Shown in pieces: positions 23,742-34,060 of a DNA stretch of 64,000 nt. Made by a program: the position numbers and the translations under genes. This DNA is from Daucus carota subsp. sativus (taxonomy: Eukaryota; Streptophyta; Magnoliopsida; Apiales; Apiaceae), in NCBI RefSeq assembly GCF_001625215.2, contig NC_030384.2, positions 32,290,527 through 32,354,526 of the forward strand, given 5' to 3'. Within the stretch, counting starts at the first letter, position 1. Every line of letters begins with the position of its first letter. Below the pieces are notes generated by a model that was not told the origin of the DNA, ran no database searches, and saw only the letters and a program-made list of their open reading frames with translations.

Positions 23742-25199
23742 ATGGGGAAGGACATTGAGGTTGCAGAGCATGGTCGAGACTACCAGGACCCACCTCCTGT
23801 TGATTTTTTCGATGCCGATGAGCTCGGTAGTTGGTCATTTTACAGGGCCCTCATTGCCGAGTTCGTGGCGACTCTTCTGTTTCTTTACATTACTGTGTTG
23901 ACTGTAATTGGCTACAAGGCCCAGACGGATCCTGATACTAATCCAGACCAGTGTGGCGGCGTCGGAATTCTCGGCATTGCTTGGGCCTTTGGTGGCATGA
24001 TCTTTGTCCTCGTTTACTGTACTGCTGGAATTTCAGGTCAGTACCAATATCTAGTATTCATGTCGGAGTCTTATCCCGACATATCTTAACATTTTAGATG
24101 GACCGGTTACTTAATCACGTATGTCAGGCAGCGGCACACAACATAAGTTTTAGGTCTTAACTTAGGACCGTTTAACTAAACTTAAAAAAAGGAATTCTTA
24201 TTTTAAGTAAAGAAATAGACTACAATTGAGAAGTGAATCAAGACATATAACTGATTAATACTTATAAGCCGTTTGAGAAAAAAGTAGAAGTCTTAAAATA
24301 AAAACTAGCATTTTCATTTTTTACAAGTGCTTCTGACCCTTTACCATAAACTGCTTATGAAAAGTAGAATTTGGATTCTTGGCAAAAAAAAGCCAGAAGC
24401 CTTGTTTACCAAACAGACACTTAATTTTATTGAAATATATGATTTCAGGGGGTCATATTAACCCAGCGGTGACATTTGGATTGTTTTTGGCGCGGAAGGT
24501 GTCACTGGTACGGGCAGTGATGTACATGGTGGCTCAGTGCCTTGGAGCCATCTGCGGGGTTGGGTTGGTCAAGTCATTTCAGAAGTCTTACTATATCCGC
24601 TACGGTGGTGGTGCTAATGAATTAGCGGAAGGCTACAACAAAGGCACCGGTTTGGGTGCTGAAATTATCGGAACTTTTGTTCTTGTTTACACTGTTTTCT
24701 CTGCCACCGATCCCAAGAGAAATGCCCGAGACTCTCATGTTCCCGTGAGTACGATTAGTTTGATGAATATTTTTGAGATATTGAAGTTTTGTTAACGTTT
24801 TATTGTATTTCTCAAGGTGTTGGCTCCGCTTCCTATTGGATTTGCTGTTTTCATGGTTCACTTGGCTACCATCCCAATCACTGGAACTGGTATCAATCCT
24901 GCTCGTAGTTTCGGAGCTGCAGTCATCTACGGAAAGGAGAAGGCCTGGGATGATCAAGTATGTACATTAGAAACACACTTTTATTAATTATTAATCAATT
25001 GAGGTTCTACATGTCTGATATAATACTGTACGAACTGTAATCGTGCCAATTAACTAACTATTCGACATGTAATCTAAAATTGCAGTGGATTTTCTGGGTT
25101 GGGCCCTTCATCGGGGCCGCGATTGCCGCCTTCTACCATCAGTACATCTTGAGAGCAGCAGCTGTGAAGGCTCTGGGATCATTCAGGAGCAATGCTTAA
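23742..25199 (+). CDS. PIP2: Plasma-membrane aquaporin PIP2 subfamily
   Basis: Four exons: 23742-24036, 24449-24744, 24817-24957 and 25086-25199, all GT-AG, 281 aa. Two pore NPA boxes are present: [10 protein letters not shown] (N103-A105) and [11 protein letters not shown] (N224-A226). The aromatic/arginine filter residues F83, H212, T221 and R227 are those of water-selective PIPs. The short N-terminus (MGKDIEV) and the C-terminal tail ALGSFRSNA place it in PIP2 rather than PIP1. Serines at the PIP2 regulatory positions are present: S117 in loop B (RKVS) and S276/S279 in the tail. The exon pattern matches the PIP family. Predicted role is six-helix tetrameric water (and possibly H2O2 or CO2) transport across the plasma membrane. 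Confidence 0.96.
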
Positions 25200-25797
25200 T
25201 TTATGATCTAGATGAGAATGGGCACGGTGTGAATAAAAAGGAACTCATTGAGCGGAGTTGAACAAGTTGTAAATTGTTGGTTTAGTATGAGGTTCTATTC
25301 GTCTTGGATGTCAATTATTATCAATCACAGGGCACTTGTTTTTCTTAGTGTCTCCAAATGTTTTACATATCCTCTGTTTTGCGTTTGATTAGTTTGTATC
25401 TTTTTTGAAGTTTCTTCTGCTATTTACTTATGTTATAATCGTAATGCTTAAGCATGCAGTATCCAACAATGAACAAGCTTCCATTGTGGTTCAAATGTTC
25501 AAAGTAATTATATACACCTACAATCCTCAATCAAAGTAGAAAATAACTACTGAGCCCTTGCATTGGCTGACAGAGTAGTTTCAATGTCTTCCGGAGTCTT
25601 GAAACAATGTACCAGAAGAAATCATGAGAATCTTGTGCGGCTTTAGTTCTCTAGTTTTCTCAGCATGGTTTCCTTTTCCTGCTTAAGAGCTTCTCGCCCT
25701 TCTCCATGATACCCCTCAGCTACAATAATTGCAATGTATAATTAACAAAGAAGCATTAACAACCAAATAGCCTCGTTATCATTGTGTCACACGCAAC
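25200..25797. other. PIP2 downstream flank
   Basis: The 3' UTR probably runs to about 25,400. Nothing else was recognised before the TIR element. Confidence 0.45.
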
Positions 25798-25963
25798 TAA
25801 TGTTGTGTTTGGCTGAGATGAATGGATGTGAATGGAAAATTTGAATTATGTTATGGGCAAATGTTTATAAATTTCATTTATTTCTCTATTCCATTCTCTA
25901 CATCTTATAGTGTAGATCACATAACTCGGAGGAATGCTTCATTTCATTATTCCATTCTTTACG

Positions 25964-26326
25964 TGTTAATCGCAGCTTTATTACTTGTAAATCTACAACT
26001 ACTGTACTCGAATTCGTGCTGCAACTATGTAATATCCATTACTAGAAATCAAGATAAACTGTACAAGCTCTTTCTTCTACAACTAGTAAGCTAGAACAAC
26101 TATGAATGCTAGAGTGTTTGTGTATTTTGTATACTGGAACAGATTACTAGAGAAATGAAAATTACAACTGCTTTAGGCTTCACTACTAAACTGGTATATA
26201 TAGACAGATGGTGGAGAGGATGGAGTGCTGAGCAAGCCGGTCTGTTATTCTGTTACAGGCTGATGTGTCACATTGCCAGCTGTATGCTTAGCTGGTACTG
26301 TGACCTCACTTTCTGTTATTCCAATA
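25964..26326 (-). repeat. 3' LTR of the copia element
   Basis: 363 bp. The gag-pol stop codon (26245-26247) lies inside it, so roughly the last 26 residues of the polyprotein are encoded by LTR sequence. Confidence 0.95.
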
Positions 26327-29300
26327 CCCTCCCTCAAGTTGGAACATGGCTGATCAGCAGCAGACATTCCCAACTTGTCCAATAACTGTGTAAATTGAGG
26401 AGATGGTAACACCTTAGTCAAAACATCAGCCAACTGATTCTGAGTAGGAAGATAAGCCAGCTGAATAAGACCTTCCATCACCTTATCTCTTGTAAAATGG
26501 CAATCTATTTCAATGTGCTTTGTACGTTCATGAAAAACTGGATTTTTTGCAATATACAAAGCAGACTGATTATCACAATGAAGTGTAATAGGCTTCAGAT
26601 TTTGCACTCCTAATTCTTCAAGCAGCCTCACTAACCATGTTACTTCAGATGCAGCAGCTGACATTGCACGATACTCAGCTTCTGAGGAAGACCTGGACAC
26701 TGTGCTTTGCTTCTTTGATTTCCAGGAAACAGGAGAATTCCCAAGCAACATCACATATCCTGTGACAGATCTTCTAGAATCTGGACATGAAGCCCAGTCA
26801 GAGTCTGAAAAAGCTTGAAGAGTTAACTTGTCTGTAGCTTTGAGTAGAATTCCCTGTCCTGCAGTTGCATTAATGTATCTGATTGTATGAGTTAGTGCAT
26901 TCATATGAGGCACTCTTGGTTGATGCATAAACTGACTCAACAATTGAACTGTATAGGACAAATCAGGTCTAGTATGTGTCAAATAATTCAGTTTGCCTAC
27001 TAAAGACCTGTACTTCTCTGCATCTTTGAACAATTCCCCTTCATGTAATGAGAGCTTTAAATGAACTGGAAGTGGTGTAAGAGCAGTTTGAGAAACATCA
27101 ACTCCAGACTCAGATATCAGTTCATGAGTGAATTTCTTTTGATTCATCAAAATTCCCTCTTGCACATAACCAATTTCAATTCCCAAAAAATAATGAAGAA
27201 TTCCCAAATCTTTAATACTGAAAGTGCTGTGTAGATGTGCTTTGAGAGATTCCACTTCAGGCAAGTTATTTCCAGTGACTATAATGTCATCCACATAAAC
27301 ACCTACAATTGTGATCTTGTCCCCAGTCTTCTTAACAAATAAACTGTAATCATTTTTGGATTGACTGAAACCAAGAAGTTTAAGCTCTGAACACAATCTA
27401 GCAGACCATTCTCTTGAAGCTTGCCTTAATCCATAAATGGATTTTCTCAGTCTACAAACTTGATTAGGCTTGTGTGCTACTCCCTCTGGAACTTGCATAT
27501 ACACCTCCTCAGTTAGATAGCCATGCAAAAATGCATTATTGACATCTAACTGGTGAATGAGCCATTTATTACTAGCAGCCACAGCAATTAAACATCTAAC
27601 AGAACTCATCTTAATAACAGGTGAAAAGGTTTCATGGTAATCTATACCATATTTCTGATTAAAGCCCTTGGCCACCAATCTGGCTTTACACCTTTCAAGA
27701 GAACCATCAGCCTTCAATTTCACCTTAAAGACCCACCTAGATCCTATAGCTTTCTTGCCTGGTGGGAGATCAACTAGATCCCAAGTGTGATTGGAATCCA
27801 GTGCCTGCAATTCTTTATTCATAGCTTCAAGCCATAATGGTTGTGCAGCAGCTTCAGCATAGCTTTGAGGTTCAACAATATCACTATGCAAAGATAAAAA
27901 AGCTTGCTGCTTAGAAGGAATTTGACTGAATTTTACCAAATTGCACCAATGAGTGGGAGCTTTCAAAGAATCTGCACAAGCAATATTGCAGTGATAACTA
28001 GACAAGTATTTTGGTGCAATTCTGGTTCTTGTAGATCTCCTAACCAACTGATTAATGTCAGAACTATTATTATCCCCATTACTGGAATCAGAAGAATTAA
28101 TTGAGAATTCTTGTGAACTGAAAAGATTATCAGCTGTACTTTGAGATCCAGTAGTTGCAGAAACAGAAGAATTCTGCAAATCTGCAGTATTATCCTGAAA
28201 ACTATTCTGAGAATTATCCTGAGAATTGTTCTGAACATCATGTTGGTTTGCAGAAGGAACTTTAGGAGCTTCAAAGCTATGATCAGAAATACCAGTAGAA
28301 ACTGGTAAATAAATGGCATTCTTGTAAGAAGAAATTCCTTCTTTCATGTGGAATGGAAAATGATGCTCATGGAACACAACATCTCTTGATATCAGAATCT
28401 GATTAGTCAGCAAATCAAGGACTTTATATCCTTTCTTGTTAGGAGGATACCCTATGAAAGCAGCTGGCAATGCTCTTGGAGAAAACTTAGATCTGTGAGC
28501 ACTTATGGTTGACACAAAACACAAGCAACCAAATGTCTTTAATTCATCCAAAGATGGTGGAGTCTTGTATAATTGTTGATAAGGAGTAGTGCCAGCAGTA
28601 TGTTTAATAGGCATTCTATTAATCAAATATGCAGCACACAGAACACATTCACCCCATAATCTTTCTGGAAAACGAGATTGGAAAAATAAAGCTCTGGCAG
28701 TCTCTAACAAATGCCTGTGCTTCCTTTCTACTGTACCATTCTGTTGTGGTGTATGACTACAGCTAGTTTGGTGAATAATACCTTTTGACAGAAATAGCAG
28801 CTTCATTTTTCCTTCTGTCAATTCCAGAGCATTATCACTTCTTATGCACAAAACATTAGTCTTGAATTGAGTCTCAACATGATTAAAGAAACTGGACAGG
28901 ACATCAGCAACATCAGATTTGTATTTAATCAAATGCACCCAAGTATATCTACTAAAATCATCCACTAAAGTGACAAAATATGTACAACCATTATGATTTT
29001 TCACTTTGTAAGGACCCCACAAATCAACATGAAGCAACTCAAATATACCAGAAGTACTAGTGGAACTAACATGAAAACTATTTCTAGTCTTCTTAGCCAT
29101 AGGACAAATTTGACAAATATTTTCAGCAATACAATCCTTCACAACACAATCAGGTTTTAGTACTTTTAATTGAGCAAAAGGAAGGTGTCCAAGTCTTAAA
29201 TGCCATAATTTGGCTTCTTCTAAAGAGCTGAGACAAGACACAGAAGGACAAGCAGAATGTTGCTGTAGAGTCTTGCTACCAACAGTAAAAAGTCCATTTG

Positions 29301-30708
29301 ACAGATTACCAAGATGCAGTGGAGGCCTCTGTTGAGAATTGTCCTGAAGCAAACAGTTGGAGTTAGTAAATAGCACTGTAGCATTCAATTCATGACATAA
29401 TTTCTGAATAGAAATTAGTCTATATTGAAAGTCTGGAACATGTAAGACACCAGTTAAAACAATGTTGCCAGGTAAAGTCACTTTGCCAGTATTCTTGACT
29501 TTAATTTGTCTTCCATCAGGAATAGTGATGTAGCTGTTAGCATCACTAACAGAATGAACAACCTCAAAATCATCCAAATGAGGTGTAATATGATCTGTTG
29601 ATCCACTATCAAGGATCCAATCATCAGAGATATAGGATAGTAAACACATTTTACCTGCTAACAAAGCATGGCTGGAAGATGTGCCTGAATCAGGTGTGCT
29701 AGAACACAGCTTCTGTTTATCCATGAGTTCAAGAAAATGAGCATACTGTTCAGCTGAAAAAGGACTAGCAACTTCAGGTACAGTCCCTGTAGATGAAGAA
29801 TTAAGAGACAAAGCAGCAACTCTTTTGTCTTTTGGCTTGAAATTAGGCGGATATCCATGAATTTTAAAGCATCTTTCAACACTATGCCCTGTCACCTTGC
29901 AATGTGTGCAATAATAAGAAGGTCTTTGATTCTGCTTCTTGACAGGAGCATTCTTTGCTTGAGCATTAGGATACTTATAAGGCTGAGAACCAGAAGAAGA
30001 TCCAGAGAAACTAGCATTAAATGCTAAAGCATCAGATGAACTCTGAGATTGAGAGTTAGAAAATTCCTTGTGATTTTCTTCTTGACTAATCATCCTGTAG
30101 ACTTGTGCTACATTAGGCAATGGATTAAGCATCAAAATATTGCCTCGAATAACAGAGAAACTGTCATTCAACTTCATCAAAAATTGAATCACTCTTTGTG
30201 ACTCCTGCAACTGCTGAGCACCACAAGCACAAGTAGGCAAAGGACTGACATCATCAATATTATCCCAAAGAGTCTTAAGTTTTGTATAAAAATCTGAAAC
30301 ACTGTCACTGCCTTGGCGAATTTCAGACACTTTTTGTTCAAGAGAGTACATCTGAGTCATAGAAGCAACACCAAAACGTTCCTCGAGATTCTGCCAAATC
30401 GCTCGAGCTGTTTTGTAATACAGCACACTGCGTGCAATAGTATCATCCAAATTGAACAAGATCCAGGCAGTGACTAAATCATTACATCTCTCCCAGTCAT
30501 TATACTCCTCAGATGAAACATCAGGAATAATCGCAGTTCCATTAACAAAACTCATTTTGTTCTTAATTGACAGCGTAAGCATCATGCTTCGCTTCCAATT
30601 ATTGAATCCAGTTCCATTGAACTTGACCGAAACTAACTGATTTGTTGTTGTATCAGAAGGATGAATATAGTACTTGCTAGAAGGATCTTGAGTAGGTTTA
30701 GTAGTCAT
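26245..30708 (-). CDS. Copia gag-pol polyprotein, intact
   Basis: 1,487 aa from MTTKPTQDPSS. Domains in order: Gag (UBN2-type) over the first 200 residues or so; CCHC zinc knuckle near 268 (YYCTHCKVTGHSVERC); aspartic protease near 365 (WILDSGSTDH); GAG-pre-integrase (LWHLRLGHLPFAQLK); integrase core near 559 (HVDLWGPY, later SDNALE and NGTVERKHRHLLE); reverse transcriptase from about 962, with YVDDI near 1139; and RNase H (QAFSDSDWA, SSSEAEYRAM, KHIEIDCHF near 1402). The order protease-integrase-RT-RNase H is diagnostic of Ty1/copia. There is no stop or frameshift. An in-frame ATG 19 codons upstream adds a hydrophobic stretch with no family match, so the internal start is preferred. Confidence 0.96.
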   Translation of the reverse strand: MTTKPTQDPSSKYYIHPSDTTTNQLVSVKFNGTGFNNWKRSMMLTLSIKNKMSFVNGTAIIPDVSSEEYNDWERCNDLVTAWILFNLDDTIARSVLYYKTARAIWQNLEERFGVASMTQMYSLEQKVSEIRQGSDSVSDFYTKLKTLWDNIDDVSPLPTCACGAQQLQESQRVIQFLMKLNDSFSVIRGNILMLNPLPNVAQVYRMISQEENHKEFSNSQSQSSSDALAFNASFSGSSSGSQPYKYPNAQAKNAPVKKQNQRPSYYCTHCKVTGHSVERCFKIHGYPPNFKPKDKRVAALSLNSSSTGTVPEVASPFSAEQYAHFLELMDKQKLCSSTPDSGTSSSHALLAGKMCLLSYISDDWILDSGSTDHITPHLDDFEVVHSVSDANSYITIPDGRQIKVKNTGKVTLPGNIVLTGVLHVPDFQYRLISIQKLCHELNATVLFTNSNCLLQDNSQQRPPLHLGNLSNGLFTVGSKTLQQHSACPSVSCLSSLEEAKLWHLRLGHLPFAQLKVLKPDCVVKDCIAENICQICPMAKKTRNSFHVSSTSTSGIFELLHVDLWGPYKVKNHNGCTYFVTLVDDFSRYTWVHLIKYKSDVADVLSSFFNHVETQFKTNVLCIRSDNALELTEGKMKLLFLSKGIIHQTSCSHTPQQNGTVERKHRHLLETARALFFQSRFPERLWGECVLCAAYLINRMPIKHTAGTTPYQQLYKTPPSLDELKTFGCLCFVSTISAHRSKFSPRALPAAFIGYPPNKKGYKVLDLLTNQILISRDVVFHEHHFPFHMKEGISSYKNAIYLPVSTGISDHSFEAPKVPSANQHDVQNNSQDNSQNSFQDNTADLQNSSVSATTGSQSTADNLFSSQEFSINSSDSSNGDNNSSDINQLVRRSTRTRIAPKYLSSYHCNIACADSLKAPTHWCNLVKFSQIPSKQQAFLSLHSDIVEPQSYAEAAAQPLWLEAMNKELQALDSNHTWDLVDLPPGKKAIGSRWVFKVKLKADGSLERCKARLVAKGFNQKYGIDYHETFSPVIKMSSVRCLIAVAASNKWLIHQLDVNNAFLHGYLTEEVYMQVPEGVAHKPNQVCRLRKSIYGLRQASREWSARLCSELKLLGFSQSKNDYSLFVKKTGDKITIVGVYVDDIIVTGNNLPEVESLKAHLHSTFSIKDLGILHYFLGIEIGYVQEGILMNQKKFTHELISESGVDVSQTALTPLPVHLKLSLHEGELFKDAEKYRSLVGKLNYLTHTRPDLSYTVQLLSQFMHQPRVPHMNALTHTIRYINATAGQGILLKATDKLTLQAFSDSDWASCPDSRRSVTGYVMLLGNSPVSWKSKKQSTVSRSSSEAEYRAMSAAASEVTWLVRLLEELGVQNLKPITLHCDNQSALYIAKNPVFHERTKHIEIDCHFTRDKVMEGLIQLAYLPTQNQLADVLTKVLPSPQFTQLLDKLGMSAADQPCSNLREGIGITESEVTVPAKHTAGNVTHQPVTE

Positions 30709-30882
30709 GATGTGAATGTGTAATTGACACAACACAATTGACAAACAGAAGAACCGAAACAACACAATTTGCAGAGGAAAAAGAAAAAACTAAATCAAGC
30801 ACAATTAGGTCAAACAGAGAAGAACAGAGAGCACCTGTGCAGCACAAATTGAACAGATCATCATCGAGAATCGATCACTCAA

Positions 30883-30894
30883 GCTCTGATACCA
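30883..30894 (-). other. Primer-binding site, initiator tRNA-Met type
   Basis: TGGTATCAGAGC directly abuts the 5' LTR end (TTAACA) on the minus strand, as needed for priming minus-strand DNA synthesis. Confidence 0.9.
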
Positions 30895-31257
30895 TGTTAA
30901 TCGCAGCTTTATTACTTGTAAATCTACAACTACTGTACTCGAATTCGTGCTGCAACTATGTAATATCCATTACTAGAAATCAAGATAAACTGTACAAGCT
31001 CTTTCTTCTACAACTAGTAAGCTAGAACAACTATGAATGCTAGAGTGTTTGTGTATTTTGTATACTGGAACAGATTACTAGAGAAATGAAAATTACAACT
31101 GCTTTAGGCTTCACTACTAAACTGGTATATATAGACAGATGGTGGAGAGGATGGAGTGCTGAGCAAGCCAGTCTGTTATTCTGTTACAGGCTGATGTGTC
31201 ACATTGCCAGCTGTATGCTTAGCTGGTACTGTGACCTCACTTTCTGTTATTCCAATA
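30895..31257 (-). repeat. 5' LTR of the copia element
   Basis: 363 bp, one base different from the other LTR by eye. On the minus strand it contains TATATA-type sequence (complement of GGTATATATAGAC near 31,122-31,134), a possible promoter TATA. Confidence 0.95.
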
Positions 31258-31445
31258 TTACGCCCTATAGTGTAGATCATTCCTAATTTGGGAAGGAATG
31301 GTTCATTTCTTCCTATACTCATTTTCTTTTTAAACTCCATCATAAAAATTTTGCATTCACTCAATTTTTTCCAAAACTTTCATCCGGCCTTCACAATTTT
31401 CATTTATTTTTAGTAATTTCATTCCCCCGACCAAACACAACATTA

Positions 31446-33012
31446 GATTTACAATTAACACAAATACCAGCTTAAGGTAAATATACTACATGCATAAGCT
31501 TTAGACTGCGTTGCTGCAGTTTTATGATTATAAAGTCTCAAGTGCACAGCCTCTAGTGTTTTCCAGCAATAACAGAGGTATAAGATTCGGAACAAAAGAA
31601 AATTTTTCCAAACACCGAAGTGTAATTAGAAGACCATGATTTTTCTAAATCCACATTCCAGAGTGGTCTCATTTAAATCCATTGCTAGATAGAGCATCAT
31701 ATAGTACGTGATTGTAGGCGGGCTTTGGCGTTGAACTATACCACTAGGTTACTGGTTTCATCAGCTCTAAGTTGTTGATGATGAAGCTAAGCTTTATGTA
31801 AATCTCCTGCAGAGTGGACAATTGACAATATAGAGTTCAATAGTGAGATGGTCGAATAGATGCCAACAATTTGCTCCTTCAGTTGCATGACAGATCATTC
31901 GGCAAACTATGCGCTCGTAAAACTATATATGCTCCATATGTGAGGCCTATTACGAGTTTGAACTTGATGAACTTGACTCGGTTTCAAATACATTCTGTTT
32001 AATAATTTCTTTTATTATCCACTAAGATACTAAAAGAACCACAAATCTCGTGAATATATTCGGGTCAGTGTTGTAAAAAATGAAAATCAGATCTAAACGA
32101 TAAAATCATAGAATGAGCATTAATTAAAGATTAATCGAACGGATTTGGATTCTGAAATTAATCAGATTATTCGAAAATTAATCAAAAATTTAATCAATTC
32201 GACAAGTTACAGAATAGAGATTGATCGGTGATTATCATAATTAATCATCAATTTTAAAACAGACATATGGCTAAATATACCACGTCACCATTTAGCAAAG
32301 ACTGTCCATGAGTTTCAATGTTGTCAAGTGAGTCGGCTCGACATATATTACTCAGCTGAATCATAAGTATATTAATTATTTGTTAGCCTTCATTGTCCTG
32401 ATAGACCCGGTTTCGACTCTGACTCATCCGAAAACTATTAGAATATATATTAATTTGTAAAGTATATAAGTCTGCGTTGATAAAAAAAAAAACTAAAGCT
32501 AAATCTTAATTGCCCAGGCAAGGTAGAAGTCGTTCAACATCAAATGATAATATGTGAGATTCGTCGTTACACCGTCTTACTACATCACGAAAGATTTTCG
32601 TCATAAAATCACATCATTTTATTTGAAAGATTTTGGACAGAAGAACTTATATATAGATTTTTTTCACTCCCATTCCGGCCGAGAGCTTTTTACATCATAC
32701 AATCATATCCCATAATAACCCCCAGATCTATTTCCGAACCTGTTTCTATATTTTGATAATATTTATTGGACCGTTAACTAGTCATATAACGAAAGTAATA
32801 TTCGTTTTACGCCTAGCTCTCATAAATTTACTTTCCTTTTTTGTAAAATCATAAATTTACTTTTAATAACATCGCACAACACGTAATAACAGAAGAGTTT
32901 ATTGGCTTCTTATATATTATAGATTTTTCCCGTAATATATTTCGACAAAAAAATTTGAATTTAAACAAATTAACCCGATTAGAAGAACTCAATTAAATTA
33001 TCAGTCTAAGCT
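31446..33012. other. Intergenic, no gene seen
   Basis: AT-rich. GATTAATCGAA/ATTAATCAAAAATTTAATC words repeat at about 32,110-32,265. No gene or bounded element recognised. Confidence 0.4.
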
Positions 33013-33500
33013 ATAAAAAAAGAGATTATTGCACTTTGTACCCTTAGACATTAGCTCATTAGCAAATCAGACCTCACCCTTTGAAATACGATACTCTCTC
33101 CGTCTCAATTTATAGGTCCATTTTTGAAATAAACACACATATTAAGAAAAAAGTTGGTTAGATAGAATCTTATCTCATGTATCATTAATTAGTGCATTGA
33201 TAAGTGAGAATATAGTTGAGTTTCAAAAAAATCACAATAAATATAGGGATTTAGTGCATTGAGAAATGAGAATAATGTTGATTTTCAAAAAAATCGCAAT
33301 TAATATGTAGATAAATTTGTATTGAAAGAAGAGAAGGACGGGTATTTTGAGACAATTTTTTTTTTCCAAAATGGACCTATGAATTGAGACGGAGAGAGTA
33401 GTTTGTAACCCTAGGTTTCAATTAGATTTTAGTTTGTAACCCCCAATCCACACATACATTAAAAACTGTCGTGAACTTTAAGTGATTAAGAGTTCACATC
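33013..33500. mobile_element. Truncated relative of the 15.1-kb TIR element, split by a MITE
   Basis: It starts AGAGATTATTGCACTTTGTA and continues GCTCATTAGCAAATCAGACC, then, after the MITE, GTTTGTAACCC and AAGTGATTAAG. This matches 15,138 to about 15,310 in order. No right TIR was found, so the copy is truncated or eroded. Confidence 0.65.
33094..33398. mobile_element. Stowaway-like MITE
   Basis: The ends CTCTCTCCGTCTCAATT and the complement AATTGAGACGGAGAGAG are perfectly inverted and flanked by TA (33092-33093 and 33399-33400). It spans 305 bp. It interrupts the element at 33,013-33,500. Internal direct repeats of TAGTGCATTGAGAAATGAGAAT-like sequence are seen. Confidence 0.85.
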
Positions 33501-33539
33501 GTGTATATTAGTTTCAAACGGCTACTTTACTCCGTGTGA

Positions 33540-33660
33540 CTCTTCAAAATTTATGTATTATATTATAAAATTATTTCTGCACACACACAACGATGTAAAA
33601 AAATTTAAAATAAATTTTAAAATATGTATTTAGATTTAGAATCTGATTTTTTATTACATA
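33540..33660. repeat. AT-rich repeat shared with 43.7 kb
   Basis: TTTATGTATTATATT, then AAAATTATTT, then ACACACAC, then CGATG followed by an A run matches in order the stretch at about 43,710-43,765 beside the tRNA-like segment. Probably the tail region of the same dispersed repeat. Confidence 0.45.
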
Positions 33661-34044
33661 AACGATGTAACTTATATTCAAATTTTAAATAACACACATA
33701 TATGATATTTTGTATCATGGTAATGCTTCAATGTATATACCATACATTTAACATAACACACAATTGGGTTTCGGGGTCAGATCGGGTTTGGATCGGGTTT
33801 TGTGCTTGGGGTCGGTTCTCGGTTCGGAATATCTGAGATTCAAAAAATCGGGTTCGGATAGATCCAATCAGTTCAGAACGAGAAAGATATTCATCGAATC
33901 GTATAAAACCGTCATCCTTACTATTTATGTTTCATGTTATTGTTATAATATTAAATTCATATTGTTTTAACCAAAAAATAATGGAAAAATGTGGGAAATA
34001 GTGTGCAAAAGGTGAGAATCGAATATTTAATCTATTAAAAGCGG
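33661..34044. other. Intergenic, no gene seen
   Basis: Contains a GGGTTCGGAT/GGTTCGG-rich patch near 33,770-33,860 (repeated CGGGTTTGG and CGGTTC words). A 68-codon frame over it looks compositional only. Confidence 0.4.
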
Positions 34045-34060
34045 AATGAGGAATGAGTTA

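Larger units (their letters stand above)
25964..31257 (-). mobile_element. Complete Ty1/copia LTR retrotransposon
   Basis: Two 363-bp LTRs (25964-26326 and 30895-31257) differ, by eye, at a single base (GCCGGTC versus GCCAGTC). The 5-bp duplication TTACG flanks the element (25959-25963 and 31258-31262). On the minus strand the 5' LTR is followed at once by a primer-binding site TGGTATCAGAGC (30894-30883), complementary to initiator tRNA-Met. A purine-rich tract TTGAGGGAGGG (26337-26327) precedes the 3' LTR. One uninterrupted gag-pol frame lies between. Every structural part of an autonomous element is present. LTR termini on the coding strand are TA...CA rather than TG...CA. Confidence 0.96.
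25800..31443. mobile_element. TIR element split by a copia retrotransposon
   Basis: The left end ATGTTGTGTTTGGC and the right end GACCAAACACAACAT are inverted and flanked by TA (25798-25799 and 31444-31445). The copia element at 25,964-31,257 sits inside. Without it, about 345 bp remains, with related ATTCCATTC words on both halves. It is non-coding. TA flanks suggest a Tc1/mariner-type or Stowaway-like MITE. Confidence 0.65.

Noticed and set aside
30709-30765. Nineteen-residue upstream extension of the copia polyprotein
   Set aside because: Hydrophobic stretch with no match to copia Gag starts; the internal ATG precedes the conserved Gag.
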